From assembly GCA_007570785.1 (NCBI GenBank), contig ML660213.1:89183-153182 (forward strand): 64,000 nucleotides of DNA. Reading direction: 5' to 3'. Under the pieces are notes generated by a model. The model worked only from the letters and a program-made list of their open reading frames with translations, was not told the origin of the DNA and made no database searches. Position numbers and translations under genes: made by a program. Positions 44,565 to 55,733 of the stretch are shown here, piece by piece (position 1 is the first letter of the stretch; each line of letters starts with the position of its first letter). Origin of the DNA: Antilocapra americana (taxonomy: Eukaryota > Chordata > Mammalia > Artiodactyla > Antilocapridae).

Positions 44565-44848
44565 CACTCTGCTTTGCTCTCTCATTTTATCTACTTATTG
44601 GCTTGAATGTCACTCCATCTGCAAGAACTTAATTTTACCCAATCTAAGAACTCCCTATATCCCCACAATTCTCTACTGCTTACCTATATTTTACTTTTTA
44701 CATAATACTTGTGTAATCAAGTATTTACTCATTTACTGTTTATTTCCTCCACTAGAATGTAAGTTCTATGAGGAGAGAAACATTTGTATCGTCATTTTTC
44801 TAGAACATAGTAGCTTATCCATAAATGTTATTGAATGAATAAACAATT
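44565..44848 (+). repeat. L2 LINE 3' end
   Basis: CTCCACTAGAATGTAAGTTC, TATGAGGAGAGAAACATTTG, TAGAACATAGTAGCTTATCC, ATAAATGTTATTGAATGAAT follow the well-conserved L2 3' end. Confidence 0.8.
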
Positions 44849-45162
44849 GGTTCTGGAGCAGATGATTGGGCAGCAGCTATATCAGCAGTAGCTCCTCTGT
44901 AATAATAGAAGTTGGGTCTAATGTAACTGTAAGGAGAGTGGTTGGTTCTGAACAGACAAATTGCAAAAAAAAAGATAGAGGAGGTTACTATTTGATCATG
45001 TCTCATTATTAATCATGTAGTCACATAGCTGGTAGGGGATTAAGGAATATTTACATTATACAACTAAGCCTCCTAAATAATTTTCATGGATATTCTGGAT
45101 GAACATTTCCTGCTTATGATATGATTATTACTCTATCATTTTTTCAGATTTGTGAGTGACAA

Positions 45163-45983
45163 CTTTTTTTTATTGAAATGCAGTTGAATTACACTGTTGT
45201 GTTAATTGCAGCTGTTTGGAAAAGTAACTCAATTCTACATATTCTTATTATCTAGATTATTCTTTTCATATTATTTTATATTATGGTTTATCATAGGATA
45301 TTGAATTTAGTTCCCTGTGCTATGTGGTAAGACCTTGTTTGTTCATTCTAAATAAACCAGTTTGCATGTGCTCATCTCCCAATTCACCCCTCTCCCACGC
45401 CGCTCCGCTTTGACAACCATCAGTCTGTTCTCTATGCCTATGATTCTATTTCTATTTCACAGATAAGTTCATTTGTGTCATATTTTATATTGCTTATACA
45501 TGATATAACTAATACATGTTTGTCTTTCTCTGTCTGACTCGATGTGATAATTTCTAATTGCATCCATGTTGCTGCAAAGGGCATCATTTCGTTCTTTTTA
45601 ATTGCTGAGTAGTACTCCATTGTGTATGTGTGTGCAAACACACCATATGTTTTTCATCCATTCCTCTATTGGTAGACATTTATTAGCAGATCGCTTCCCT
45701 GTCTTGACTATAGTAAATAGTGCTGCAGTGAACACTCCATGTGTCTTTGTGAATTGTTGCTTTCTCTGGATATATCCCGAGGAGTACGATGAAGGGTCAG
45801 CTGGTAGTTCTACTTTTATTTTTTTAAAGGACCCTCCAGACTGTTCTCCACAGTGGCTGAACCAACTCACATTCCCACCAACCGTGTGGGGGAGTTTGCT
45901 TTTCGCCCCCCACTCTCTGGCATTTGTTATCTGTAGATTTCTAATGACGGCCATTCTGACCGGTGTGAGGTGGTACCTTGCTG
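45163..45983 (-). mobile_element. L1 3' end, minus strand
   Basis: T-rich start, then 3' UTR and ORF2 end in reverse (TTTGCATGTGCTCATCTCCC, GCATCCATGTTGCTGCAAAG, GAGTAGTACTCCATTGTG, CAGTGGCTGAACCAACTC). Minus frames 45438-45641 and 45598-45954 give [20 protein letters not shown] and similar ORF2 C-terminal text. 5'-truncated. Confidence 0.92.
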
Positions 45984-47689
45984 TATCTTTAAGCTATTTC
46001 TGTAAAGGTGAACACAGTTTTACTGTGAACTCAATCACACCTTTTATACACGTGTATTTTACAAATATTTGTTCATAGAAACTATCAAACTAATCATAAT
46101 TTTAGTTGATTATGTTTGTGGTGTATGTATGTGTTTGTATGTGTTTCCTAAAGCAGTAAAAACAGACATAGTTTACAGGTAACTTATTTTTGTTCAAGAA
46201 GCCCACCAACTGCAAACTGAGAAATGAAAGCCCAGGATAATCCATATTTAAAACAAATAACAAACACAGCAAAAAAAAAAAAAAAACCTGCTGTTTAAAT
46301 ACTTAAGCATAGATTAATAAATAAATAGGGAATGTTTGCCTCAGTGTATCTTAAGCAATGTTTTGCATGTCACTTCAAGTATGCAACATGCTTTTAAGGA
46401 ATGCACATCCCTGAGTCCCTATCCATATATAGTAACTTGAATCTCAGGTAAAAGTTTAAGAACCTCTGGTTTTAATAAGTTGTAAAATTGAGATGTAGAA
46501 TAAAGAGATATGGTGTTTTGATTTATTTATATCTTATAAGGAAAACTTTAAAGAACCTATTACAAGGAGTTTCACAACAAAGTCAGTAGCCTAAATGGGA
46601 CAAGTGGATAAAAAGTTTCTCTAAAATCCTAATGATCTTAATACTAATCAGTTAGTAAACATAAACGTTCAGTAAGCAATACTAATATGGCCTAAAATTC
46701 AATTTGCGAGAATTGTGTGTAAAGAAAAAGATCCTGACTGTCAGATGAAAATATATCTATTCCCTCTGAGACTTTCTTGATTAAAATAAATTTTACTTCA
46801 TTTGATAATATCTAATTTTAGTAATTAATGAGCCCGGCTCTTGGGAATGTTTCTTTTATTGAACTTAAATGGAGTAAGCTAATAAGTAATTAGTCTGTCT
46901 AAATACTTGTAAAATATAATCCCTATGTTCCTTCTAGGTTCTCTTTGTTCTGTTTGTATGGCTAATTGTTTTAAGTGATTTTAATTTTGTGAAATTAAAG
47001 ATAGGTAAGTAAAATATGAGGAAATACTTTGTTTCATGCTGTTTCTTTGGACAATGTAAGAATAAATGTTTAATTCTTCCAAAGACAGCATTTTCTACTT
47101 CAATTTTCTAAACAAATTATATAATTCTAGTTTTTTAATTTCCCATTTATTTGATGATTTAGAATTTATTCCTTAAGTGGCTATATTGGACCCTCTAAAT
47201 CCAGTTCCTGACTCAGCTCTTCAGTCATGGGGTATGTATCAGTATAAAGCCCCCTCTCTCCTTCTATCTTGGCCAATTCCTTCATTCCTCCCAATTTTTG
47301 CAGGGATCTTACACAATGAATTCATGCTCTCCTCTCCTTTCTCTTCAATTTCTTCCTCACTATTGACTCTTCCAACTACATAATTTGCAGAGCACAGTAC
47401 AAAATGAAAATGAAAGTTCTTGTGCAGAAGAATAAGTGTGACTAAAGCTAAGATACAAAGCTTTCTTCCATCTTCCAGTCTTGACCTCCCATGGTTTTTT
47501 CTATTCAATGTTGTTTCAAGCAAAGAAAAAGAAAAATAAAAAATAAAAATTTAACTTACTAGCGTGAATGTTTCCATGCAAAGCTAGGTTTCCATGCTTA
47601 GAGAGAACTTATGCCATGTTCCTTAGCTGGTCTTTAAACACAAAGCTTGTGCTGTAGTAGATCAGAATTAAGTAAAACCTAGACTCAAG
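45984..47689. other. AT-rich DNA, no gene seen
   Basis: An A tract at 46270-46287. Frames at 47177-47383 and 47239-47523 show no domain. Confidence 0.35.
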
Positions 47690-48350
47690 AAGGTTGAAAG
47701 GAGGAAGAGAAGATTCCTAAAACGTGGAGCCTGCCCAGACAGGGTTCTCAAGGAATGGCGTCACTCAGTAGTGAGTGTAGACCCTCGCATTTGCACAGAT
47801 GCCCTGTTCTAGGATGCAGGGGCCCCCTTGCTCAGGCAGTCAGCTGCCAGGTTCCCTTTCTCTGCAGCCCCCAGACCCACACATTCACCTCCTCATGGTG
47901 CAGCCATCACAATCCACAGGGGGCTGCCTGCAACCCCCAAAGGCCTTTAAACCTCCACACCTGGATGCATTGTATAGCTGGACGGGGGGTGGGCATGAGG
48001 TTGCCTTCTCCAAGACAGCCTTGTACCTGCCAGCCTTGCTGCTGCCAGACTCCATCTGAGATGCTCCGGAGCGCACACCGTATGAGGGCAAAGGCTGGTA
48101 GAAGAATGAGGACCTCCTTTCCCCTTAGACTCCTTCCAGTTATTACCCAAGTGCAGGGCTAAGAGGAGCATCTGGCTGTGGAAAAGGGGGTGGGTGGGTG
48201 GCCACGCCACTTCCAGGTGGTAAAGAGTCAGCAGGAGGCAGATCCAGGCTCCATACCTCTGTCCCATGTACTTTGTCCCATCAGATTTCACCAAGAAATC
48301 GCAAATCACACCTAAAATTATGAATAATTCCAGGAGGACCAATAGCAGAT
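47690..48350. other. GC-richer island of unknown origin
   Basis: Clearly more GC-rich than the neighbouring AT-rich DNA, with several overlapping frames (47755-48162 plus; 47947-48342 minus, 131 codons). The minus frame begins with a hydrophobic stretch (LLELFIILGVICDFLV) but neither product resembles a family I know. It could be a decayed LTR or other repeat, or a noncoding exon. Confidence 0.5.
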
Positions 48351-48754
48351 ATTAAACCAATGTGGCTGCTTCTGAGTGTGGGGCCTCATGTTAACTGCTC
48401 AGCTCCTGGGCACATGAAATGTGTTTCACTGTAAACACATCTTTCTGTGAATTAAAAAAGAGAAATTATTCAGTCTCTTGCCAAAAGCCACCATTCTTCT
48501 TCTTTTTTTTTTTTTAAATCACTTCCCAACCCCAGAGGTAAAAAATTTTGTTAACACTATCCATTTTCTCAACCTATGCCGTTTCTTAATCCAGTTCAGA
48601 ATGGTTTCAGGTCCATGAGAATGACACTTTTCAGGCTGTCTTTAGTCTCAATACCCCCAATGAAAGGAGAATTTTCAATCATCTAACAGTATTTTGCAGC
48701 AACTTTCAAGAGTGTTAATTTCTTCTTTAGCAGTCTCTATTCTTGCTATTAATA
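48351..48754. other. Unassigned DNA
   Basis: T tract at 48504-48514. No gene recognised. Confidence 0.35.
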
Positions 48755-48882
48755 GATCCCTGGAGGAAAATGGCAACCCACTCCAGTATTCTTGCCTGGG
48801 AAATCCCTTGGACAGAAGAGCCTGGTGGGCTACAGCCCATGGGGTCACAAAGAGTTGCACACAATTCAGTGACTGAGAACAG
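48755..48882 (+). mobile_element. Bov-tA SINE, 5'-truncated
   Basis: Starts GATCCCTGGAGGAAAATGGC and ends AATTCAGTGACTGAGAACAG. The tRNA-like head is missing. Confidence 0.92.
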
Positions 48883-49039
48883 GCACCTTCTTCTTTCCAA
48901 GGCAACACATGCCGAAGTTTCTTGCTACCAGTCTGAGCTCTCATCTCCATATTCCTTTGCTGCCCTAATCTCTGTTGTCCAAGTTTTCAAACATCAATTT
49001 CCTAAAGTCCTAGGTCTTCATATACTTTTAGTGTATTTC

Positions 49040-49293
49040 CTCTTTTAAAGTAACTTTAATGATTCTGCATGTTTCTGATGACTCACAAATTTACACCTCT
49101 ACTCCTGGTCAGGCCTCAGAATGTTAATATTGTTCACATCTCTACTTGGATTTCTGAAAGTTAACTCCCTGTTAAATAGAATTAAAAATCCCCTTGAAAC
49201 CTCATAATCATGCCAGACATTTTTACCTTATTCTTGTGCTATATCTAATCCTGTAACAAATTCTCACACTTTTAATTCCCAAGTACCTGCCTA
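49040..49293 (-). repeat. Ancient interspersed repeat, class unassigned
   Basis: ACTCACAAATTTACACCTC and CATCTCTACTTGGATTTCTG are in the style of the reverse strand of the old repeat at 51540-52145. It seems to continue after the L1 insertion at 49571-49765 (TCTCACCTGGATTACTGAG, AACTCTTCACTGACTTCC). Confidence 0.4.
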
Positions 49294-49570
49294 CATCTTT
49301 TTTTAATTAATATATATTTTATTGAAAGATAATTGCTTTACAGAATTTTGCTGTTTTCTATTAAACTTCAACATGAATCAGCCATAGGTATACATGGAAA
49401 GAGTAACATGGAAACTTACATTACCATATGTAAAATAGATAGCCAATGGAAATTTGATATATAGCTCAGGAAACTCGAAACAGGGACTCTGAATCAACCT
49501 AGAGGGGTGAGATGGGGAGGGAGACGGGAGGGAGTTTCAAAAGGGAGGGAATATATGTATCCATCTTTTT
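49294..49570 (-). mobile_element. Small twin-primed L1 3' end
   Basis: 49298-49395 is the reverse of an L1 3' terminus (TATTGAAAGATAATTGCTTTAC, AACATGAATCAGCCATAGG). 49396-49563 is the adjoining upstream L1 segment in the opposite orientation (AACATGGAAACTTACATTACC, GGGAGGGAATATATGTAT). Together they are one L1 3' end with its 5' part inverted. The flanking CATCTTTTT at 49294-49302 and 49562-49570 is a plausible duplication. Confidence 0.88.
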
Positions 49571-49765
49571 AACTGCTCTTCTATAGTTCATTGTCAAGAC
49601 CATCACTCTAGTCTAAGGTGCTGTCATTTCTCACCTGGATTACTGAGATGGTTTCCTAAATGTTGTCCACTATTCATTTTCCTCCAGTGTTGCAACCAAC
49701 GTAATAAAATTAGTTCTATTTTTTCTCTGCCTAAAACTCTTCACTGACTTCCTACTAAGTTAATA
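49571..49765 (-). repeat. Ancient interspersed repeat, continued
   Basis: Right-hand continuation of the repeat at 49040-49293 after the L1 insertion: CACCTGGATTACTGAGATGG and GCCTAAAACTCTTCACTGAC. Confidence 0.4.
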
Positions 49766-49789
49766 CAGATGAGAAATTAATATGCTTGA

Positions 49790-50256
49790 ATGCTCTTTGT
49801 GGTAAGCAGAATATTAGCTTTAAAGATGTCCCTGCCCAAATCTCTGGAACCTATGAATATGTTACCTTAAAAAGGGCAAAAAGAATTTTTCGTATGTGAT
49901 TAACTTAAAGACTTCAAATGGGAGGTCATCCTGAATTATCCAGGTATGCTGAATAAAAAAGTCAGAAGACATGATAATGGGAGGAGAAGAACTAGGGAAT
50001 GCAGTATGAGAAAGTTTCTAACCATTACTGGCTTTGCATAAAATAGTGGGCCCAAGAGCCAAAGAATGGGCTTTACCTCTAGAACCTGGAAAGACAAACA
50101 CGTCTCAAAGAGCTTCCAGAAAGAACAAGAATAAGACTGAAAGCTTGCTTTTAGGCAAATGAGACTCCTTCTGTAATTGTAAAATAATACATTTGTGTTG
50201 TTTTTAAGCCACTCAGTTTGTGGTAATTTGTTACATCAGCAATAGAAAATGAGTGC
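49790..50256 (+). repeat. MLT1-type LTR
   Basis: AAGATGTCCCTGCCCAAATC, CTGGAACCTATGAATATG, GAGGTCATCCTGAATTATCC and the end TTTTTAAGCCACTCAGTTTG, GTTACATCAGCAATAGAAAATG follow MLT1 in plus orientation; some middle parts are missing. Confidence 0.8.
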
Positions 50257-51539
50257 ACTATTTTTGCAAAAGCAGTATCTTGTATAAACACTTTATTTAG
50301 ATCCTTATATTTTGATATAGATTGACCCCTTATTGTTTCATGTAATTTGATCAATCTGAAATAAGAATTTGTTATATGAAACAAAAATTTTGATTTGTTT
50401 CCCATCAAACATTTTTCACAAGGGATTTCTTAAAGTTTGGTCCCCCTATAAAATTCGGCTGACTAATTCTAAAATATTTTCCATAATGAAGAATAGTGTT
50501 CAATTGATCAAAAACATACAGCACTGGTCAGTTTTGCTATTAAATTATGGTGCAATGAAACTATTACTTTCATATCAGTTAGTGCACAATCAGGTTACCA
50601 CGAACAGAGTTATGAAGTCTGTGGATAAGAACAGATGGAAAATGCTAGTGGAGCTAGGATAAAGAAACTTTAGCAGTGTAACTTTTAAACTGTAATCACT
50701 GAAGATTATTTTTCTATGAGTGGAATTTGGAATTTAACACCCCTAACTCACTTAGAGTAAACTTAATTTGTCTGTGGAATATTCTTTGCTCATTTTTCTT
50801 ATTTGTAAAAACATTTTGATCTTATTTAAAAGAATAATGTCTGTCTGTCTCAGTGTAATTCCCTTAATTGCTCAATTTAACTCTTATGGAAACATACATA
50901 CATACAACAGCTAAATTGTGTGACATGTTAGTATTAGATTTCTCTTATTTCCCACCCTGCAGCTAAGACCGAATGCTGTCACTGTAGCAGAAATGAACAA
51001 TATAAGAGATATCAGAAACTCTTACTTCAATGATTTATCAGATATTTAACACTTTTAGAGGAAACTAATTAATCCAGGCAGTTTAAATTGTCGAGATATT
51101 TTCTGTTTTTGCAGTATAATTGCTTGATAATTACTTTAGCTCTTTGTTCTTAAAATTTTTTCAAATAGTCACTCATTTCTACTGATAACAAATTCTCAGG
51201 CATCATTCAATCTTCTAGGTCGTGAATCAATACAGGCAGTAATATACATCCTACTTAAGATATGTATTGAATTCAAAATATATTGAACATAGTCCTTTAA
51301 CAATTTTACTTCTTTAACTGGAACAAACAGATTGACTTGTGAAGGACACACCATTGGCTCACTTTTGATCACCACTGGCAAACACAGACATTTGTTACCT
51401 TATTGTAACTAAATATAACATATACCTGGTAATCTTACCTTCATTTTGCCACTCAGACTTGAAAAAATAGATTAGATATGTTTTAATTAATATAACATTG
51501 CCATTGTTATTCTTGACTTTTATCTTCAAACACATCTAT
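50257..51539. other. AT-rich DNA, no gene seen
   Basis: The 97-codon frame at 50369-50662 contains no recognisable domain. No interspersed repeat identified. Confidence 0.35.
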
Positions 51540-52145
51540 TCGTTCATTCAACAATTACTGAGCAGCCACTGAGAAACGGGCAAGGTATGGAGCAACAGAA
51601 ATAAAACCACAGATGAGATAAACAGGCATACTCATGGCTTAGACATTATACTGGATAGAAGAAACATAATTTAAAATGTAACCAAATGAATAAAATAATT
51701 ATAGATTATAAAATATTCAATAAAAGAAAGAATTGGAGAGTGAGTAAAGCAAAAACATGGGCGCTGTACCAGCAGCCTTGAGTCTTGGATAATGAGAAGT
51801 AAGCACCTCTCTGAAGCCTACAGAGGAGCAGTTCATCTTGAAAGCTGTAAGGCCAGGGTTATTAAGGAGGGAATGAGATCAACATGTCCACAGATGAGTA
51901 AGGAGTTCATTCATATGGTGAGATGATAGAGAAAAAGGAGCAGCATAGAAAATGAGAGGAAAGAAGTATGATTTACTTCTGATTGGCCATGGTAAAATTT
52001 TTGAATTTTTATAAGTAATTGAAGCATTGTCTTAAAAAAAAAATGAGGTGCTCTGAATTTTGCTTAAACAGATCACTCTGATCACTCTATAGAGAATGGA
52101 CAGAGGTGGGAAGTAGAATCAGAGTGATCATTCAAGAGGTTTTAA
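51540..52145 (+). repeat. Ancient interspersed repeat, class unassigned
   Basis: Begins CGTTCATTCAACAATTACTG, then GAGCAACAGAAATAAAACC, and later CAGATCACTCTGATCACTC and TAGAGAATGGACAGAGGTGG. The order matches a long old mammalian repeat that I recognise but cannot name with certainty. Interrupted at the right by a SINE. Confidence 0.45.
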
Positions 52146-52172
52146 CATTTGTTAAGATATACATATGCTTGC

Positions 52173-52395
52173 CAGATAGTGCTAGTGTGAAAGAAACTGG
52201 CTACCCAATCAGGAAATAGGGCTGTAAGGGTTTGATCCCTGGGGCAGGAAGATCCCCTGGATGAGGGAATGACAACCCACTCCAGTGTTCTTGCCTGGAG
52301 AATTCCATTGACAGAGGAGCCTGGCAGGCTACAATCCATAGGTTGGCAAAGAGTCAGACATGACTGAAGTGACTTAGCAGACACACAAGCACACA
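52173..52395 (+). mobile_element. Bov-tA SINE
   Basis: Head diverged (GAAAGAAACTGGCTACCC), body clear from GGTTTGATCCCTGGGGCAGG to GACTGAAGTGACTTAGCAG, CA-rich tail. Confidence 0.92.
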
Positions 52396-53690
52396 TGCAT
52401 ATGTGTATTTCCTGGAGAGTTTGTGAGACATACTGAAAAGGCAATAGGAAAAGGGGGGAAATAAAGGTTTTGATCTGATATTTGAAACATAGGGCTGGAT
52501 GAGATCATCTCAAGGAAGAACATAATGAGAAATGAAAAATAGTCTTTCAACAATCCAGTATGTAGAGTCAAATGAAAGAAGAACTAGCAAGTGAGTCAAA
52601 GAAAAAGCTATTGAGCAACAGGAAATCCAGACTAGTGTGGTCTCGTAGCCTGAAGAGAAGACAGAGTTTCAAAAATAAGAGTGGTTAACCATGAGCAGTG
52701 ATGCCAAGGGGTCGAGTCAAATCAGTATTGAGAAGGATTTTATTAAGAGATGGCAGGATGGAGATCGCAGGTTACCAGCATTCAGTGGAGCTCAGGACAT
52801 ACAAGCTATGTTGGGGTGGATTGAGGCGTGAACTCAAAATGTGATAGCTTAAGATGAAGGAATTCCAGACTCCCTCCAATACTAGATGAAATTACACATG
52901 ATTAAACAAACATATATATCTGGGCTTATAGGAAGAAAGGAAAATCATCAACCAATAATAACTCAAAACCAATAGTAAATAAAACAGGAATATCCAGCTG
53001 TGATACACGTCTTAAGGGCTGGAGTGGTATATTGCACTCTTGCAAGAGTGTATATTGAGGTCACATGACCCGTACCATCCAGAGAGTTAGAATTGGGCTC
53101 CCTAACTAACACTAGATGCTGGAAAACTACGTATAATTGCTGAGCAGTAATGAGAAAATAGCCATGGCCAGTCTCGGACTGTGATTTTACAAAGGCGTTA
53201 TCTTTAAAGACTTTCAACAGTGATCTTACATGGATGGCACGTGTTGAACCCAGATTTGGGATGAAAAGCTTAAACCAAGACTCAGAAAGTGGTTGAAAAA
53301 AAATCATATGCCAGAAAACCTGTTTTAGGCATTATGAGAAACCATCTCTCAAACATAAGCACAGCTAGAACAAGCATAAGAATAAGGACAGAGGGAAAAT
53401 ACACAGGTGTTATGAGGAAATTGATCATTATGAAAAATTATGAGAAAATGCACAGACTGGGAGAGTCTATATAGAAAAACTATATATTAGAAAGCTATAA
53501 TAAAACTAGAACAATAAAAAGATATTTTTAAGTATGTTTGCATGTTAAAAATGATATATCTAAGGGTAGAATTCATCAAACAAAAATGGAACACTTTTTT
53601 AAATTAACAGATCATTTATTAAAAAAATCCAATTCCAAGGAAGAAAAAGTGTATTTTTTAATACAATTTTAGTCAAATTAAAGAACATTC
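52396..53690. other. Unassigned DNA, no gene seen
   Basis: The 114-codon minus frame at 52963-53307 has no domain that I recognise. Purine-rich repeat-like text at 52690-52830. Confidence 0.35.
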
Positions 53691-53694
53691 TAGA

Positions 53695-53785
53695 CGTGGC
53701 TAAAGATAAATTAGTGAATTTGAAGAGAGATCTAGGAAGAGTAGCCAAAATGTACCACAGGGAGATAAATAGATGGAAATCATAA
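53695..53785 (+). mobile_element. Old L1/HAL1 ORF1-like fragment (tentative)
   Basis: AAATTAGTGAATTTGAAGAG, AGATCTAGGAAGAGTAGCC and GGGAGATAAATAGATGG resemble the coiled-coil-coding part of L1-type ORF1. Short and diverged. Confidence 0.4.
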
Positions 53786-54137
53786 AATGTAAACTATATA
53801 GAGGAATAAATGATCTCTTCATATATATATATATAAAACTATATATTATATAACTATAATATTCTTATGCTATTGACATTTCTAGAAATTTAATCATATG
53901 ATATTGTTTCTATAGTATATGTTATGTATAATATATAAGAATTCAAGAATGAAATATGAAAGGAAGCACTATTGAAAGGGAAAATGGCTGAGAATTCCAT
54001 AGAACTGACTGAAGAAAGGCCAGACTCTTATGTAACATCTTAGGTAAGATGTGAGTGAAAAAAAAAACAGACCTTTTAAAAGAAACATGCTGGAAGAAAA
54101 TATCATCTGGGAACTTTCAGAAATTAAGAAAAAAAAT

Positions 54138-54232
54138 TTACCTATGGCTGATTTATGTTGATGTATTTCAGAAACCAACACAACATTGTAAAACAATTAT
54201 ACTTTAATTAAAAATAAATTTAAAAATAATTT
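54138..54232 (+). mobile_element. L1 3' tip
   Basis: TTTACCTATGGCTGATTTATG, AGAAACCAACACAACATTG and AAAACAATTATACTTTAATT are the last 80 bp of a bovid L1 family, with an A-rich tail. Confidence 0.85.
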
Positions 54233-54714
54233 GTAGAACAAACATAGAAAGGACCGAGAATTCTCGGATCAGATATTTAGTATTTAAAGGGTATGAAGGG
54301 ACTACTTTGGGAGATGAGAGGCAATGGGATATTTGTCCTTTATAGAAAATATGATTTTAAAATAGAATAGCATTCTGCTTAGAATCCAACAGAGGGCTGA
54401 CTTGATTACCTTGATCTTTTGGAAGAAGCTGGGATACCCAGTGGGTATGAGGCATGAGGAGTTTATAAAATTCTTTCCATAAAAGTAAGAAATTAACAGT
54501 TATATCCTGAGTATTAATTTGATAAAGTAAGGCTTCTTGATAGCTCCTCTCCTTAGCTTGCAATGAGCAGGTGTTTAGGGCTGAGGTGTTAAGATTATCT
54601 ATGCTGGTACCCGTGGTGGTACTGGGGAACTCTCTTTCATGCACATCTTGATGAGATTGAGGCTGGAGGCAAGGGGCATGAATGGTCACCTATCAACGGC
54701 TCTGCTGTAACTCT
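54233..54714. other. Unassigned DNA
   Basis: The 110-codon minus frame (54357-54689) looks like a chance frame; no repeat recognised. Confidence 0.35.
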
Positions 54715-55158
54715 TTTAAAAAAATTATTTGTTTTAATTGAAAGCTAATTACTTTACAATGTTGTAGTGGTTTTTGCCATACATTGACATGAATCAACCA
54801 TGTGTCCCACCTCCCTCCCCATCCCACCCCTCAGGGTCATCCCAGTGCACTGGCCCTGAGCACCCTGTCTCATGCATCGAACCTGGACTGGCGATCTGTT
54901 TCAAATATGGTAATATACACGTTTCAGTGCTATTCTCCCAAATCATACCACCCTCGCCTTCTCTCACAGAGTCCAAAAGACTGTTCTTTACATCTGTGTC
55001 TCTTTTGCTGTCTCATATATAGGGTCATCATTACTATCTCTCTAAATTCCATATATATGTGTTAGTATACTGTATTGGTGTTTTTCTTTCTGACTTACTT
55101 CACTCTGTATAATAGGCTCCAGTTTCATCCACCTCATTAGAACTGATTCAAATGCATT
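54715..55158 (-). mobile_element. Outer L1 3' end, left part
   Basis: T/A-rich tail, then TTTGCCATACATTGACATG, the C-rich 3' UTR tract, and ORF2 end in reverse, up to TTCAAATGCATT. The younger L1 (55159-55673) is inserted here and this copy resumes at 55674. Confidence 0.94.
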
Positions 55159-55673
55159 TTATTTATTTACTTATTTATTTTTTATTGGTTTTGCCATACA
55201 ATGACATGAAACAGCCATGGGTTTACATATGCTCCCCCTCCAGAACCCCCCTCCCTCCTCCCTCCCGACTCCCTCCCCCTGGGCAATCTCGTTGCACCAG
55301 CCCCGAGCATCAATCCTGGGCTGGCGATTGATTTCACACATGATAATCAACATGTTTCAATGCCATTCTCCCATATAATCCCACCCTTGCCCTCATCCCC
55401 AGAGTCCACGAGTCTGTTCTATACATCCGCGTTCCTTTTGCTGTCTCGCATGCAGGGTTCTCGCTGCCATCTGTCTAAATTCCATATATATGCGTTAGTA
55501 TACTGTATTGTTGTTTTTCCTTCTGGCTTACTTCACTCTGGATAATAGGCTCCAGTTCCATCCACCTGAGTAGGACTGATTCAAATGAATTTTTTTTTAA
55601 TGCTGAGTAATATTCCATTGTGTATATGTACCACAGCTTTCTTATCCATTCGTCAGTTGATGGGCATCTAGGT
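55159..55673 (-). mobile_element. Inner L1 3' end nested in L1
   Basis: Tail of TTTA units (55159-55183), then the bovine L1 3' UTR with C-rich tract (55250-55280), GGGCTGGCGATTGATTTC, and ORF2 end in reverse, to CATCTAGGT. Flanked by TGCATT at 55153-55158 and 55674-55679. The minus frame 55475-55678 gives [19 protein letters not shown]. Closely related to the copies at 235-3412 but more diverged. Confidence 0.95.
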
Positions 55674-55733
55674 TGCATTCTTTTTAATAGCTGAGTAGTA
55701 TTCCATTGTGTATATGGATCACAACTTTCTTAT
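55674..55733 (-). mobile_element. Outer L1, right part
   Basis: TAATAGCTGAGTAGTATTCC, ATTGTGTATATGGATCAC and TTCTTATC continue the ORF2 end of the L1 broken at 55158. Confidence 0.9.

Noticed and set aside
45602..46078. 158-codon plus-strand ORF
   Set aside because: Antisense of a minus-strand L1 ORF2 end, not a gene.
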